Source of the DNA: Pelomicrobium sp036803785
Lineage (GTDB): Bacteria; Pseudomonadota; Gammaproteobacteria; Burkholderiales; UBA6910
DNA length: 64,000 nucleotides
Direction of reading: 5' to 3'
NCBI RefSeq assembly: GCF_036803785.1
Contig: NZ_DAIRTR010000002.1
Span: 4,542 to 68,541, forward strand
Below are positions 24,816 through 33,267 of this stretch, one piece after another (within the stretch, counting starts at the first letter, position 1; each line of letters opens with the position of its first letter). The notes beneath the pieces are model-generated. The model worked only from the letters and a program-made list of their open reading frames with translations. It did not search any database and was not told the DNA's origin. The translations under genes and the position numbers were made by a program.

Positions 24816-27272
24816 CTACCTCGCGGCGGCCGTGGCGGGGCGCGCGGAAACACCGCGACCGACGCTCACCACCGCGTCGAAGAACAGACGCGGCCGGCCC
24901 CATAGGGAATTGAAGAAGATGCTGGTGACGGAAACGGCCATTGCAGCCATCGCCCACACCGGGTAGAGCAGCCCGGTGGCCGCCAGCGGGATACCGACGC
25001 CGTTGAAGAGGAAGGCGAGCGCCACGTTCTGCAACAGCTTGCGGTAGCTCCAGCGGCTCACTTCCCGCGCCGTGACGACCGCGTCGAGGCGGTTATTGAG
25101 GATCACCACGTCGGCCGAGTCGATGGCGATGTCGGTGCCGCCGCCCATGGCCAGTCCCACGTCGGCCTGCATGAGCGCGGGGGCGTCGTTGATGCCGTCG
25201 CCCACCATGGCGACTTTGCCCCGCCGTTGCAATTGGCGCAAGAGTTCGGCTTTCTCCCCGGGAAGCAGGCCCGCATGCACTTGCTCGATGCCCACCTCTT
25301 TGGCCACACGCCGAGCGGCCCGCTCGTTGTCGCCGGTCACAAGCACGCTCGTCACACCCGCGCGGGCGAGTGCCGCGACGGCGGCGCGCGCTTCCGTCCG
25401 CACCCGGTCGCCCAGGGCGAGCAGGCCCAGCAGTTTGCCGCTTTTCGCCACCCCCACCACCGTGCGGCCAGCGGCTTCCAGCTTCGCGACGCGTGCCTCG
25501 ACCGGGCCGAGCGGGAGGCCGCGCTCGGCCAGGAAGCGGGGATTGCCCACCAGGAGCTCTTCGCCGTCCAGCCGGGCGATGACGCCGTGGCCCGCCACTG
25601 CCTCGAAGTGCGTGACCTGCGGCAACGCGAGCCCGCGGGCGAAAGCGGCGTCCACGATCGCCCCGGCCAGCGGATGCTCCGAGGCGGCTTCCGCGGCCGC
25701 CGCTAGGGCCAGGAGAGCCGCTTCGTCGCTTGCCACCGCTTCGATCTCTTGCAGCACCGGGCGGCCTTCGGTCAGCGTGCCGGTCTTGTCGAACACCACC
25801 GTGCGCGTAAGGCGCAAGGTTTGGAAGGCTTCGCCGGTGCGCATCAGGATGCCCTGCTCGGCCGCCTCCCCCGCGCCTCTTACGATCGAGAGCGGCGCCG
25901 AGATGCCCACCGCGCACGGGTAGCCCATCACCAGCACCGACAGCGCCGCGAACACCGCGCGCTCCAGCCCGCCGCCGAACCCGAGGAGGGGCGCGGCCAC
26001 GCCCCAGACCAGGCCGGCCAGGATCGCCGCCGCGACCACCGCAGGCGCATAGACGCGGAGCACCCGGTCCACCAGGTGCATGACACCCGGCTTGAGCGCC
26101 CGCGCGTCCTCCACCTCGCGCGCCACCCGGGCGAGGAAGCTCTCCTCGCCGACCCGGGTCACCCGCACCAGCAGCGTGCCCAGCCCGTTGATCGAGCCGC
26201 CGATCACCGCATCGCCCATGCTGCGCTCCACCGGGATCGGTTCCCCGGTCACCAGCGACAGGTCCACCGCCGAGTGACCCTCCATCACCGTGCCGTCCAC
26301 CGGGATGCGCTCGCCGGGGCGGATACGCACGAAATCGCCCACTCGCACCGCCTTGATCGGCAGCTCGGTCTCGGCCCCGTCGCGCACCACGCGGGCGGTG
26401 TCCGGCTGCAGATCGAGCAGGCGCTTGACCGCCTGGGAGCTGCGGGTCTTCACGATCAGCGACAGCCACTCGGAGAACAGGTGGTAGGTGGAGACCATCA
26501 CCGCCACGGCGAAAAAGGGTGCAGTGGGATAGCCCGGCCGGTCGATCACCAGCCCGATCGCGCCGCCGGCCAGCCCGGCGAAGGCGCCGAAGGCGAGCAG
26601 CACGTGCTGGTTGAGGATGCCCCGGCGCAGGGATTGGCCGGCCATGACCATGATGTGGCGAGCGCAGCCGAACACGGTGGCGAGCGCCAGCGCGGCGACG
26701 ATCACCGGGATGCCGCCGCCCAATACGCCCGACTGGCGGGCAGCGGCAAGGGCGAAGACCACCCCGGCGAGGGCGGCCGCCGTGCCGAGCGCGACGCGGC
26801 TGCCCCGCGACGACAGGGTGAGGGCGACGAAGGCGATCAGGCTCGCCGTCGCCGTGCCCGCGATGGCCACGGACCAGGGGTTTCCCCAGTCTGCGATGAG
26901 GGCGATGGCGGCGAGGCTCAGCATCACGGCGAGGACGAAGCGCCGCCCCTCCCGCACCAAGTCGGCTTCCTCCTCCTCGAAGGCACGGAGCTTGCGCGGG
27001 TCGTGAATGGTGTAGCCGATGTCGCGCAGGGTCTGCAAGACGGCTTGGGGCGCGATCTGCTGCGGATCGTATTCCACCAGCGCCTGCTCATGGGTGAGGC
27101 TGACGGCGATCTTCTCCACGCCGGGCAACCGACCCAGCGCCCGCTCGATGGTGCCGGTGCAGAGCGAGCAGTGCAGCCCGCCGATGCGCGCCCGGATGCG
27201 CGCGCGGCCAGGCCGGGCGGCCGGCTCCTCGCTCCAGAGCTTCAATGCTTCGGGGGTCGTGGCATGGCTCAC
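24816..27272 (-). CDS. Heavy-metal P-type ATPase with a YPC motif
   Basis: An 818-residue P1B-type ATPase. The GTG start at 27272 has GAGGAG upstream and overlaps the chaperone stop in GTGA. In order: an HMA domain with CxxC (GLHCSLCTG, Cys35 and Cys38), membrane segments, the actuator TGEP motif near residue 342, the transmembrane motif GYPCAVGISAP (Y451-P452-C453), the phosphorylation site DKTGT (D495), a P-domain with GDGINDAPA, and C-terminal helices ending with SIFFNSLWGRP. The usual first Cys of CPC is Tyr, so the metal is not clear; copper or another soft metal is plausible from the HMA domain. Confidence 0.9.
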   Translation of the reverse strand: MSHATTPEALKLWSEEPAARPGRARIRARIGGLHCSLCTGTIERALGRLPGVEKIAVSLTHEQALVEYDPQQIAPQAVLQTLRDIGYTIHDPRKLRAFEEEEADLVREGRRFVLAVMLSLAAIALIADWGNPWSVAIAGTATASLIAFVALTLSSRGSRVALGTAAALAGVVFALAAARQSGVLGGGIPVIVAALALATVFGCARHIMVMAGQSLRRGILNQHVLLAFGAFAGLAGGAIGLVIDRPGYPTAPFFAVAVMVSTYHLFSEWLSLIVKTRSSQAVKRLLDLQPDTARVVRDGAETELPIKAVRVGDFVRIRPGERIPVDGTVMEGHSAVDLSLVTGEPIPVERSMGDAVIGGSINGLGTLLVRVTRVGEESFLARVAREVEDARALKPGVMHLVDRVLRVYAPAVVAAAILAGLVWGVAAPLLGFGGGLERAVFAALSVLVMGYPCAVGISAPLSIVRGAGEAAEQGILMRTGEAFQTLRLTRTVVFDKTGTLTEGRPVLQEIEAVASDEAALLALAAAAEAASEHPLAGAIVDAAFARGLALPQVTHFEAVAGHGVIARLDGEELLVGNPRFLAERGLPLGPVEARVAKLEAAGRTVVGVAKSGKLLGLLALGDRVRTEARAAVAALARAGVTSVLVTGDNERAARRVAKEVGIEQVHAGLLPGEKAELLRQLQRRGKVAMVGDGINDAPALMQADVGLAMGGGTDIAIDSADVVILNNRLDAVVTAREVSRWSYRKLLQNVALAFLFNGVGIPLAATGLLYPVWAMAAMAVSVTSIFFNSLWGRPRLFFDAVVSVGRGVSARPATAAAR

Positions 27273-27502
27273 GGGGGATCTCCTCGAGGTTGTTCGGCGG
27301 CGACTCGATAGCCCGCGCGCTCGATCAGTTCGACCAGCCGCTCGGGCGAGACCTCCCGCGGATCCAGAAGAAGGCGCGCCCGACCCTCGGGCCAGGACAC
27401 CTCGACACGGCGCACGCCGGGCAGACGGGCGAGTAGCGCCTGCAGCCTCTGCGCGCAGCCGCCGCAGTGCATGCCGTCGATCTTCCACGTCATTGTTCGC
27501 AT
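27269..27502 (-). CDS. HMA-domain metallochaperone (CopZ-like)
   Basis: A 77-residue soluble heavy-metal-associated domain with the ligand loop GMHCGGCAQRLQ. The beta-alpha-beta-beta-alpha-beta pattern is complete (VRRVEVSWPEGRARLLLDPR). It is the first gene of the operon, 31 bases from the -10 box, and overlaps the ATPase by four bases. It should pass metal to the HMA domain of the ATPase. A second in-frame ATG lies three codons inside. Confidence 0.9.
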   Translation of the reverse strand: MRTMTWKIDGMHCGGCAQRLQALLARLPGVRRVEVSWPEGRARLLLDPREVSPERLVELIERAGYRVAAEQPRGDPP

Positions 27503-27533
27503 GGCGCCCTCGGGATCTGCCAGAAGTAATTTA

Positions 27534-27565
27534 ATGCTAGACCTTGAAGTAAGCTCTCAGGTCAA
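27534..27565 (-). promoter_or_regulatory. MerR-type promoter/operator of the metal operon
   Basis: Read on the minus strand, a -35 TTGACC (27565-27560) and a -10 TAGCAT (27539-27534) are separated by 20 bases, three longer than the usual 17. Such stretched spacers are the hallmark of MerR-activated promoters. The spacer holds an imperfect dyad (ACCTTGA with TCAGGT, 27541-27562). The first gene starts 31 bases after the -10 box. Confidence 0.7.
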
Positions 27566-28127
27566 GACCTGCTTGCATGGCGTGGAGGAGGAGTTCATGG
27601 GATTCTACGCTCCCGCACCTCTCGAGCAGAACGCCTGCCGCCGCGGGGCGGAGACGTGCCCGGTGGATGTGACGGCAAGCACGAGGTGTGGTAGAGGAGG
27701 CGGTCACCCCCGACCACCAGGCGCCGCTGGGAGAGGAGCGCTGGCTCTTTGCGGTGGCTAGGACCTGAGCGCGGGAGCGGCTCGTCCTCTCCCACACAAC
27801 CTGCCGTCTCCCGAGACGGTTTCTGGACGAATCCGCCGCTTCGGAAAATTCCTCTGGACCCCTTGCGCACGCCGGGCATCCCGATGCCTTCGACTCAAGG
27901 GGTTCTTCTGCCCTTCTGGGCGGACGAAGAGATTCGGACGATTCGCGGCAATGCCCCACCAGCCTCGGCGTGGACCGGTGCGCGGCGGATCGGTTAGACT
28001 TGCGCCGGCCGGCAGGATGGAGCCGGCGGAAGGAAAGAGCATCCTCAGGCGAGCTTTCCCCGAGTCCGCCCGGATCACGCAGATTTACTCACGAACAAGA
28101 TAAGTTTATGATATTATTAAATTTATA
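27566..28127. other. Gap with a diverged copy of the 21.2-kb remnant
   Basis: On the minus strand, 27680-27790 resembles the remnant at 21181-21300 (for example SQRRLVVGGDRL against FKRRLIVGDDYL). No complete gene is visible. Bases 28080-28127 are AT-rich and may carry the promoter of the next gene. Confidence 0.45.
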
Positions 28128-28155
28128 GTGCTGGTTCCAGCACCACCAGGTGGTG
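28128..28155. repeat. Two overlapping, mutually exclusive hairpins
   Basis: GTGCTGG/CCAGCAC (28128-28134 with 28137-28143) and CACCACC/GGTGGTG (28141-28147 with 28149-28155) are both perfect 7-base stems that share CAC at 28141-28143. Only one can form in full at a time. They lie 81 bases before the DUF1178 start, next to a short frame of 11 codons from ATG 28160. Confidence 0.4.
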
Positions 28156-28235
28156 GCGATGAGTGAGCGGGTCGAGGACTGGCGCGACATTTAGCAGCAA
28201 ATCGGTCGAAAGCGTGCACAGGACAATCTAGAATC

Positions 28236-28667
28236 ATGATCGTCTATGATTTGGTCTGCGTGCTGGGACACCGCTTCGAAGGATGGTTTCCCGGGGCGGA
28301 GGCCTTTGCCGTTCAAAAAGAAAAAGGCCTGGTTAGCTGTCCTGTCTGCGGTGACAGCAATGTAGAGCGCTTGCCATCGCGTCCCCACATCAACACAAAA
28401 TCCGGTGATAAGGCAGCCCCCGCCTCGGGGTTTGCGGAAAAGCCTCAGCACCCGGCGGAGGTACTCAGGGCGGTGCTGAACCGGATTCTTAACCAGTACG
28501 AAGACGTGGGGAAGCAATTTCCGGAAGAAGCGCGGCGTATTTATTACGGAGAAGCTCCCCCGCGCAACATCCGCGGTACCGCCCGACGGGAAGAAGCCGA
28601 GGCACTGGCAGAGGAGGGTATACCCGTCGTACAGCTCCCGATTCCCAACCCTGGGGATTTGCACTGA
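28236..28667 (+). CDS. DUF1178 family zinc-ribbon protein
   Basis: A 143-residue protein of the DUF1178 family. It begins MIVYDLVCVLGHRFEGWFPG and has a zinc-ribbon knuckle SCPVCGDSNVERLPS near residue 35, then a helical C-terminal half (EVLRAVLNRILNQYEDVGKQ; ARRIYYGEAPPRNIRG). The family is common in Proteobacteria and its function is unknown. It is convergent with the diguanylate cyclase gene. Confidence 0.9.
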   Translation: MIVYDLVCVLGHRFEGWFPGAEAFAVQKEKGLVSCPVCGDSNVERLPSRPHINTKSGDKAAPASGFAEKPQHPAEVLRAVLNRILNQYEDVGKQFPEEARRIYYGEAPPRNIRGTARREEAEALAEEGIPVVQLPIPNPGDLH

Positions 28668-28679
28668 GCAAGCTCTGAC

Positions 28680-30290
28680 CTATAGCGCTAGCACGTGGTG
28701 GCGACTGCCGCCGGCTTGCTTCGCCTTATACATGGCGGAATCCGCCATACTGAACAGCTCGTCGAGATTGTTTCCGTGATCAGGGTAGAAGCTGATCCCG
28801 ATGCTCGGTGTCACTCGTAGCTCGTTCCCCCGATAGGGAATCGGCTCGGAGAGCGCTAGTATGATCTTGGTGGCCACGGCTTCGGCGTCTTCCACTTTCG
28901 ACACCCCGGACAGCGCCACGACAAATTCGTCTCCCCCATAGCGGGCAACAGTGTCTTCCTGCCGCACTAAACCCTTCAATCGGTCGGCGAGGCACTTGAG
29001 GACGTAATCCCCAGCCTCGTGGCCATACTGATCGTTCACTTGCTTGAAACCGTCCAGGTCGATGAACAATACCGCCACCTTGAGGTTGCGCCGGCGTGCC
29101 TGCACCTGCTTGACTGCCACTCGCTCGTAAAGCAGCACGCGGTTCGGCAATCCGGTGAGCTGGTCATGGTAGGCCTTATGGGTGATTTCTGCCTCCCGCA
29201 AGCGCCGATCGGTCACGTCTTGCACTAGAGATGCGACTCCCACCATCCGTCCTTCATAGTCCATGAGAGGCGTGTTGTACCACTCGCACAAAATCTGTCG
29301 CCCGTCCTTGGCAATGTTTTCCTGTTCTACCCGATCGCCGCCAGTCCGATAAACAAGACTCTTCCACAAAGCGCTCATCTGCTGCTGGGCCTCTGGGGTA
29401 CCGATCACGAGCTCCTGTAAAGGGCGACCAAGCGCTTCCTGCTCGGAATAGCCGAAAATCCTGGTGGCCGAAGGGTTCCAGGTAACTACACGGAAGTGCT
29501 CGTCCCATTCGATGACTGCCAAGGGAGAGTTCAAGACGTGCAGCATGAGGCGCTGTTTGTCTTGCCGTTCCGCTTCTTCAGCGCGCCGGCGCTCAATGAT
29601 TTCCCGTTGCAATTGCCGATTCGTTTGCTCGGCCTGCCGGTGAGCTTCCGTGAGCTGGTGGACGAGCTCGTCGCACTGGTACTTGAGCCAGAGGCTCTCC
29701 ACCAGCGTCCGGTGGGATTGGTATCCAAACGCGAGGAGCGCGGCCAGGTAGACCAAGACGAGGAGTCCCAAAGATGCGAATACTTCTCCACCAAGCAGCA
29801 GGAGGGTGGTCGCCAAGGGTGCTACTGCGCCTGCCAGATAGGCGGCGTAAGCGGGATAGACCGGGCAAGCCGGAACCAAAGCGCCTGCGGACATGCCCGC
29901 GATCGTGCAGATCACGAGCACTTGATGAAGCGGATTGGAAACCGGGAACAGGGCACTGCCCAAGGCCCCCCAGCATAGCCCGATGATTCCCATGACTACC
30001 ACGATCCGACGCTCCCACCGGCCGATTCCTGCGGGACTGGGCCGAGTCCGGTCGAAGGCGACCATGAGGGAGGTGCGGAGGGCAAAAGCCAATGCCAAGG
30101 CGGCGAACCAAGCGAGCAAGGCGCTCTGCGGCAGATCGCCCCAGAGCACATAGACCACCAGCGCTGCGTTGAGCAAACTTACCAGTGTCGCCAACGGCGT
30201 CGTGCGGAGTAACAACCCGACGCGATCGACGGTAACCCGATCGCGGATCAGATTCGTTGGCAGCTTTCGGTTATTAAGCATCGAAGTCAT
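28680..30290 (-). CDS. Membrane PAS-GGDEF diguanylate cyclase
   Basis: A 536-residue protein. Six hydrophobic segments fill residues about 30-195, followed by a coiled coil (residues about 205-245), a PAS domain (NSPLAVIEWDEHFRVVTWNP to the PAC motif near residue 365) and a C-terminal GGDEF domain. The catalytic motif YGGDEF is intact (from residue 452), and the inhibitory site RQED lies five residues before it, so it should make c-di-GMP with product feedback. No EAL domain is present. The signal sensed by the membrane and PAS parts is unknown. Confidence 0.92.
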   Translation of the reverse strand: MTSMLNNRKLPTNLIRDRVTVDRVGLLLRTTPLATLVSLLNAALVVYVLWGDLPQSALLAWFAALALAFALRTSLMVAFDRTRPSPAGIGRWERRIVVVMGIIGLCWGALGSALFPVSNPLHQVLVICTIAGMSAGALVPACPVYPAYAAYLAGAVAPLATTLLLLGGEVFASLGLLVLVYLAALLAFGYQSHRTLVESLWLKYQCDELVHQLTEAHRQAEQTNRQLQREIIERRRAEEAERQDKQRLMLHVLNSPLAVIEWDEHFRVVTWNPSATRIFGYSEQEALGRPLQELVIGTPEAQQQMSALWKSLVYRTGGDRVEQENIAKDGRQILCEWYNTPLMDYEGRMVGVASLVQDVTDRRLREAEITHKAYHDQLTGLPNRVLLYERVAVKQVQARRRNLKVAVLFIDLDGFKQVNDQYGHEAGDYVLKCLADRLKGLVRQEDTVARYGGDEFVVALSGVSKVEDAEAVATKIILALSEPIPYRGNELRVTPSIGISFYPDHGNNLDELFSMADSAMYKAKQAGGSRHHVLAL

Positions 30291-30801
30291 TTTGTGGTTG
30301 ATGGTTGGAATCGGGCGACACTACCCGCAGGGCCAGCCTTTCTCCAAAGGGGCAGTTTCCGTGCCAGTTACCGTAAAGCATCATTGGCTATAAAATAATG
30401 CGTATAATGTATATTATGTAAAATATCATCTGGAGGTGTTACCTCCGACCCTCCTTTGGGGGCCAGGATGATAGGGGTGGTTCGATGGTTAAAAGAGCTG
30501 CCCGGCTACGATACGCGGGACGATTTCACAGACTTCCGACTTTGTATCAGACGTTTTCGTTTTCAGGACCAACGAGCGGGCCGGTGTTGCCGTAAAGACG
30601 GCCTAACGTTGGGAATCCGAACAAATCGACAGCCCCGAAATTCCCTGCTCTTCCCCCTCCTCGCGTTTTCGCCACTGAAGCGCCTTTGAGGACGACAGGC
30701 TGGCTCACATGCTTTTGCGCGTGGGGGGCATCCATACGGGGGAATCAGGCTAGGCCAAGATGGCCTCGCCCGCGAGAACAGCCGACGGCCCGTGGGGTTG
30801 A
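30291..30801. other. Gap between the diguanylate cyclase and ankyrin genes
   Basis: Bases 30380-30425 are very AT-rich and probably hold the diguanylate cyclase promoter (minus strand). A compact three-helix fold lies at 30424-30473. From 30480 to 30800 only short frames occur and none is recognisable. Confidence 0.5.
30424..30473. ncRNA. Candidate three-helix RNA or DNA element
   Basis: TATCATC (30424-30430) pairs perfectly with GATGATA (30467-30473). Enclosed are hairpin one, GGAGGT-GTT-ACCTCC (30432-30446, perfect 6-base stem), and hairpin two, CCTCC-TTT-GGGGG (30450-30462, with one G-U in the plus-strand RNA). Together they make a 50-base three-way junction. I do not recognise it as a known riboswitch or ribozyme. 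It lies 134 bases upstream of the diguanylate cyclase on the opposite strand. Confidence 0.35.
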
Positions 30802-31440
30802 CTAGGGTTTTATCGCCTGAGACCGCAGCAGGTCGGCGATCTTTGTGTGACCTCTTTCCAGTGCGATGTCCAAAGCCGTGCGACCGGTATCGTTGCGTAG
30901 CTTAGGATCGGCGCCATGGGCGAGCAGCATTTCAACCACTTTCGGATGATTCTCGCGGGCCGCCATCATCAGCGCGGTCATCCCGTTTTCGGAGGCCGAA
31001 TTGACTTCTGCTCCCAGCGCGAGGAGAAGCTTCACCAAGTCCGCATGGCCTCCAGTTGCGGCATAAATCAGCGGATTCCAGCCCTTGCGGTCGATGCGAG
31101 CCCCATGGGCGTAAAGCTGTTTGACCACGGCGGTATGCCCATGGAGCGCTGCCAGCATGATGGGAGTGTCACCAAAACGATTGGGCGCATCGACCTTTGC
31201 GCCGCGAGCAAGGAGCAGGCTCACCAGTCGTTCGTGCCCCGCCCGGGCGGCGATGCCAAGAAGCGAGGTTCCCAACTCATCTACCGTGTCCACGGAAGCT
31301 CCTCGTTCCAGGAGGGAATCCACCTTGGCCAGGTCACCTGCTCGTGCGGCCGTCAGTAGTTCCTCGTAGACGCTCGCCGCAGCGGTGAAACTTGCGCCGA
31401 GCAGCCATGCGGCCAGCAGAAGTCTCCAGGTGGCTTTCAT
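30802..31440 (-). CDS. Exported ankyrin-repeat protein
   Basis: A 212-residue protein with a signal peptide (MKATWRLLLAAWLLGASFTA) and about six ankyrin repeats of 33 residues (for example DELGTSLLGIAARAGHERLV, NRFGDTPIMLAALHGHTAVV, SENGMTALMMAARENHPKVV). It should act in the periplasm as a protein-binding scaffold; the partner is unknown. The start is ATG 31440, overlapping the tatD stop by four bases. An ankyrin gene at this place after tatD is common in Betaproteobacteria. Confidence 0.9.
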   Translation of the reverse strand: MKATWRLLLAAWLLGASFTAAASVYEELLTAARAGDLAKVDSLLERGASVDTVDELGTSLLGIAARAGHERLVSLLLARGAKVDAPNRFGDTPIMLAALHGHTAVVKQLYAHGARIDRKGWNPLIYAATGGHADLVKLLLALGAEVNSASENGMTALMMAARENHPKVVEMLLAHGADPKLRNDTGRTALDIALERGHTKIADLLRSQAIKP

Positions 31441-32234
31441 GCACGCTCCAGCGCCTGTCCGGTCGAGAAGGGAGTGATGCGGAAGAGGCGAAAGAAGTTC
31501 TCCATGGTCGCCTTCTCGATAGTGTGAACCGGCACATTTCTTAAGCGGGCGATTTCTTCCGCCACATGGACCACGTAGGCCGGCTCGTTGGTTTTGCCCC
31601 GGTAGGGAACCGGCGTCAAGTAAGGAGAATCTGTCTCGATCAGCAGCCGCTCCAGAGGAACGCGCCGGGCTACATCCTTGAGTGCGGCTGCGTTTTTGAA
31701 CGTGACGATCCCCGAAAAGGAGATGTGGAAATCTAGCCCGAGCGCCGCCTGCGCGACTTGCCAGCTTTCGGTGAAGCAGTGCATGACGCCGCCCACTTCG
31801 TTGGCACCTTCCTCCTCCATGATCCGCAGCGTGTCCGCTGCCGCACTGCGAGTATGGATCACGAGAGGCTTGGCGCACTGGCGCGCGGCACGAATGTGGA
31901 TACGAAAGCGCTCCCGTTGCCATTCTAAATCACCTTGCAGGCGGTAATAATCCAGACCTGTTTCACCAATCCCTACGACTTTGGGATGGCTTGCCAGTTT
32001 CACCAGCTCGGAAACGGACGGCGTACGAGCATCCTGCTCGTCCGGATGCACGCCTACGGTCGCGTACAGATTGGAAAATCGCTCGACGAGATTTAGTACC
32101 TGGGGGAACCGCTCCAGGGTAACACTGATGCAAAGGGCATAGCCTACCCCGCGCTCCCGCATGCGCGTGAGCACCTCGTCAATGCGGGTGAAAAGCTCAG
32201 GAAAATCCAGGTGGCAGTGGGAGTCGACGTACAT
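31437..32234 (-). CDS. TatD-family metal-dependent hydrolase (YcfH type)
   Basis: A 265-residue TIM-barrel hydrolase. The metal-binding pattern is complete: YVDSHCHLDFPEL at the N-terminus, GETGLDYY with the bridging glutamate, VIHTRSA, VMHCFTES and IETDSPYLTPVPYRGK. Family members are deoxyribonucleases or of unknown substrate. It starts one base after the holB stop. In many Betaproteobacteria a pilZ gene stands between holB and tatD; it is missing here. Confidence 0.92.
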   Translation of the reverse strand: MYVDSHCHLDFPELFTRIDEVLTRMRERGVGYALCISVTLERFPQVLNLVERFSNLYATVGVHPDEQDARTPSVSELVKLASHPKVVGIGETGLDYYRLQGDLEWQRERFRIHIRAARQCAKPLVIHTRSAAADTLRIMEEEGANEVGGVMHCFTESWQVAQAALGLDFHISFSGIVTFKNAAALKDVARRVPLERLLIETDSPYLTPVPYRGKTNEPAYVVHVAEEIARLRNVPVHTIEKATMENFFRLFRITPFSTGQALERA

Positions 32235-32235
32235 A

Positions 32236-33267
32236 CTAATTTATCGGATTCAAATCATCCCGCTCGAACAAACTGCGATAGGCGAGCAAAAGATCCTCAA
32301 TGAAGGAGCGGGCATTGAGAGGATGCCGTGCTAAGCGGTGAGCGGTACTCAGGCTCAACACCAACTCCGCGGCCTTGAGTCGGTCCGCTGCCGGAGCCAG
32401 GCGCTGGATCCCGGCTACGGCGTCCTGATTGTAGCGGACCACACCCGCAGCCTCCCACATCACCAGGTCGTAGAGCCACTTCTGTAGCCATTCCACCAAT
32501 TGGAGCGGGTCGATTCGGTCCAGGCGTTCCGCCTCTAGCGCCGCCTGCATGGCAGTGGGCTGGGACAAAACCCTGATCAGCTCGGCCCGCTGGGCTCGGT
32601 AGGCTTCGTCCTTGGCACGGGCGGCCCGTAATGGTGCTCCCCCTGCCTCGGCCAACCAGACTGCTGGCTCGCTTATCCCCTGGTCCTGCAACCAACTGGC
32701 GGCCGCGGCCCAATCCGGGACGGGCAGGTGGACTTGCATGCAGCGGCTGAGCACTGTCGCGGGCAACTGCTTTGGACGATGGGATACTAGGAAAAACAAA
32801 GCGTTGGGTGGAGGTTCTTCCAGAGTTTTCAACAAAGCGTTGGCAGCGCTCGCGTTTAGCGCTTCCGCCGGATGGATGAGCACGAGCTTGTAGCCCCGGC
32901 GGTGGGCGGAAACCTCCAGGAATCCGTCCAGGCTGCGAACTTGGTCGATGGTGATGTGCCTCTTGGGTCGACGGGAGCCGCCACGGACGAGGCGCGGCTC
33001 CTCGCCTTCCTCGGCCGGCGGCTCTGCTTCGGGCTCGAGGGCACGGAAATCCGGATGGCTGCCCTGGTCGAACCAATGGCAACCCGCGCAGGTACCGCAA
33101 GCCTTTCGCCCGCAGCGATGCTCACACAAAAGGTAACGCGCCAGGGCCCGGACGAAGTGGAGTTTACCGATTCCCTCCCGTCCCTTGAAAAGGAGCCCAT
33201 GGGGCCAGCGGTCCTCAAGCCGGTCCAGAAGCTCCTTCCAGAAGTTCTCTTGCCAGGGATAGATCAA
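32236..33267 (-). CDS. holB: DNA polymerase III delta-prime subunit
   Basis: The 343-residue delta-prime subunit is part of the clamp loader that places the sliding clamp on DNA. The P-loop region reads FKGREGIGKLHF, with Leu in place of the usual Ser or Thr after GK, as expected for a subunit without ATPase activity. The zinc module has four cysteines (CGRKACGTCAGC, preceded by LCEHRC). The sensor region LLKTLEEPPPNALFFLVSH is typical. It overlaps tmk by four bases. Confidence 0.92.
   Translation of the reverse strand: MIYPWQENFWKELLDRLEDRWPHGLLFKGREGIGKLHFVRALARYLLCEHRCGRKACGTCAGCHWFDQGSHPDFRALEPEAEPPAEEGEEPRLVRGGSRRPKRHITIDQVRSLDGFLEVSAHRRGYKLVLIHPAEALNASAANALLKTLEEPPPNALFFLVSHRPKQLPATVLSRCMQVHLPVPDWAAAASWLQDQGISEPAVWLAEAGGAPLRAARAKDEAYRAQRAELIRVLSQPTAMQAALEAERLDRIDPLQLVEWLQKWLYDLVMWEAAGVVRYNQDAVAGIQRLAPAADRLKAAELVLSLSTAHRLARHPLNARSFIEDLLLAYRSLFERDDLNPIN

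Noticed and set aside
24816..26469. Long open frames on both strands overlapping the P-type ATPase (for example 25093-26469 minus in another frame, 25749-27311 plus)
   Set aside because: GC-rich shadows of the ATPase gene: translations are Gly/Arg/Pro- or His/Arg-rich repeats without domains, while the ATPase frame has every family motif.
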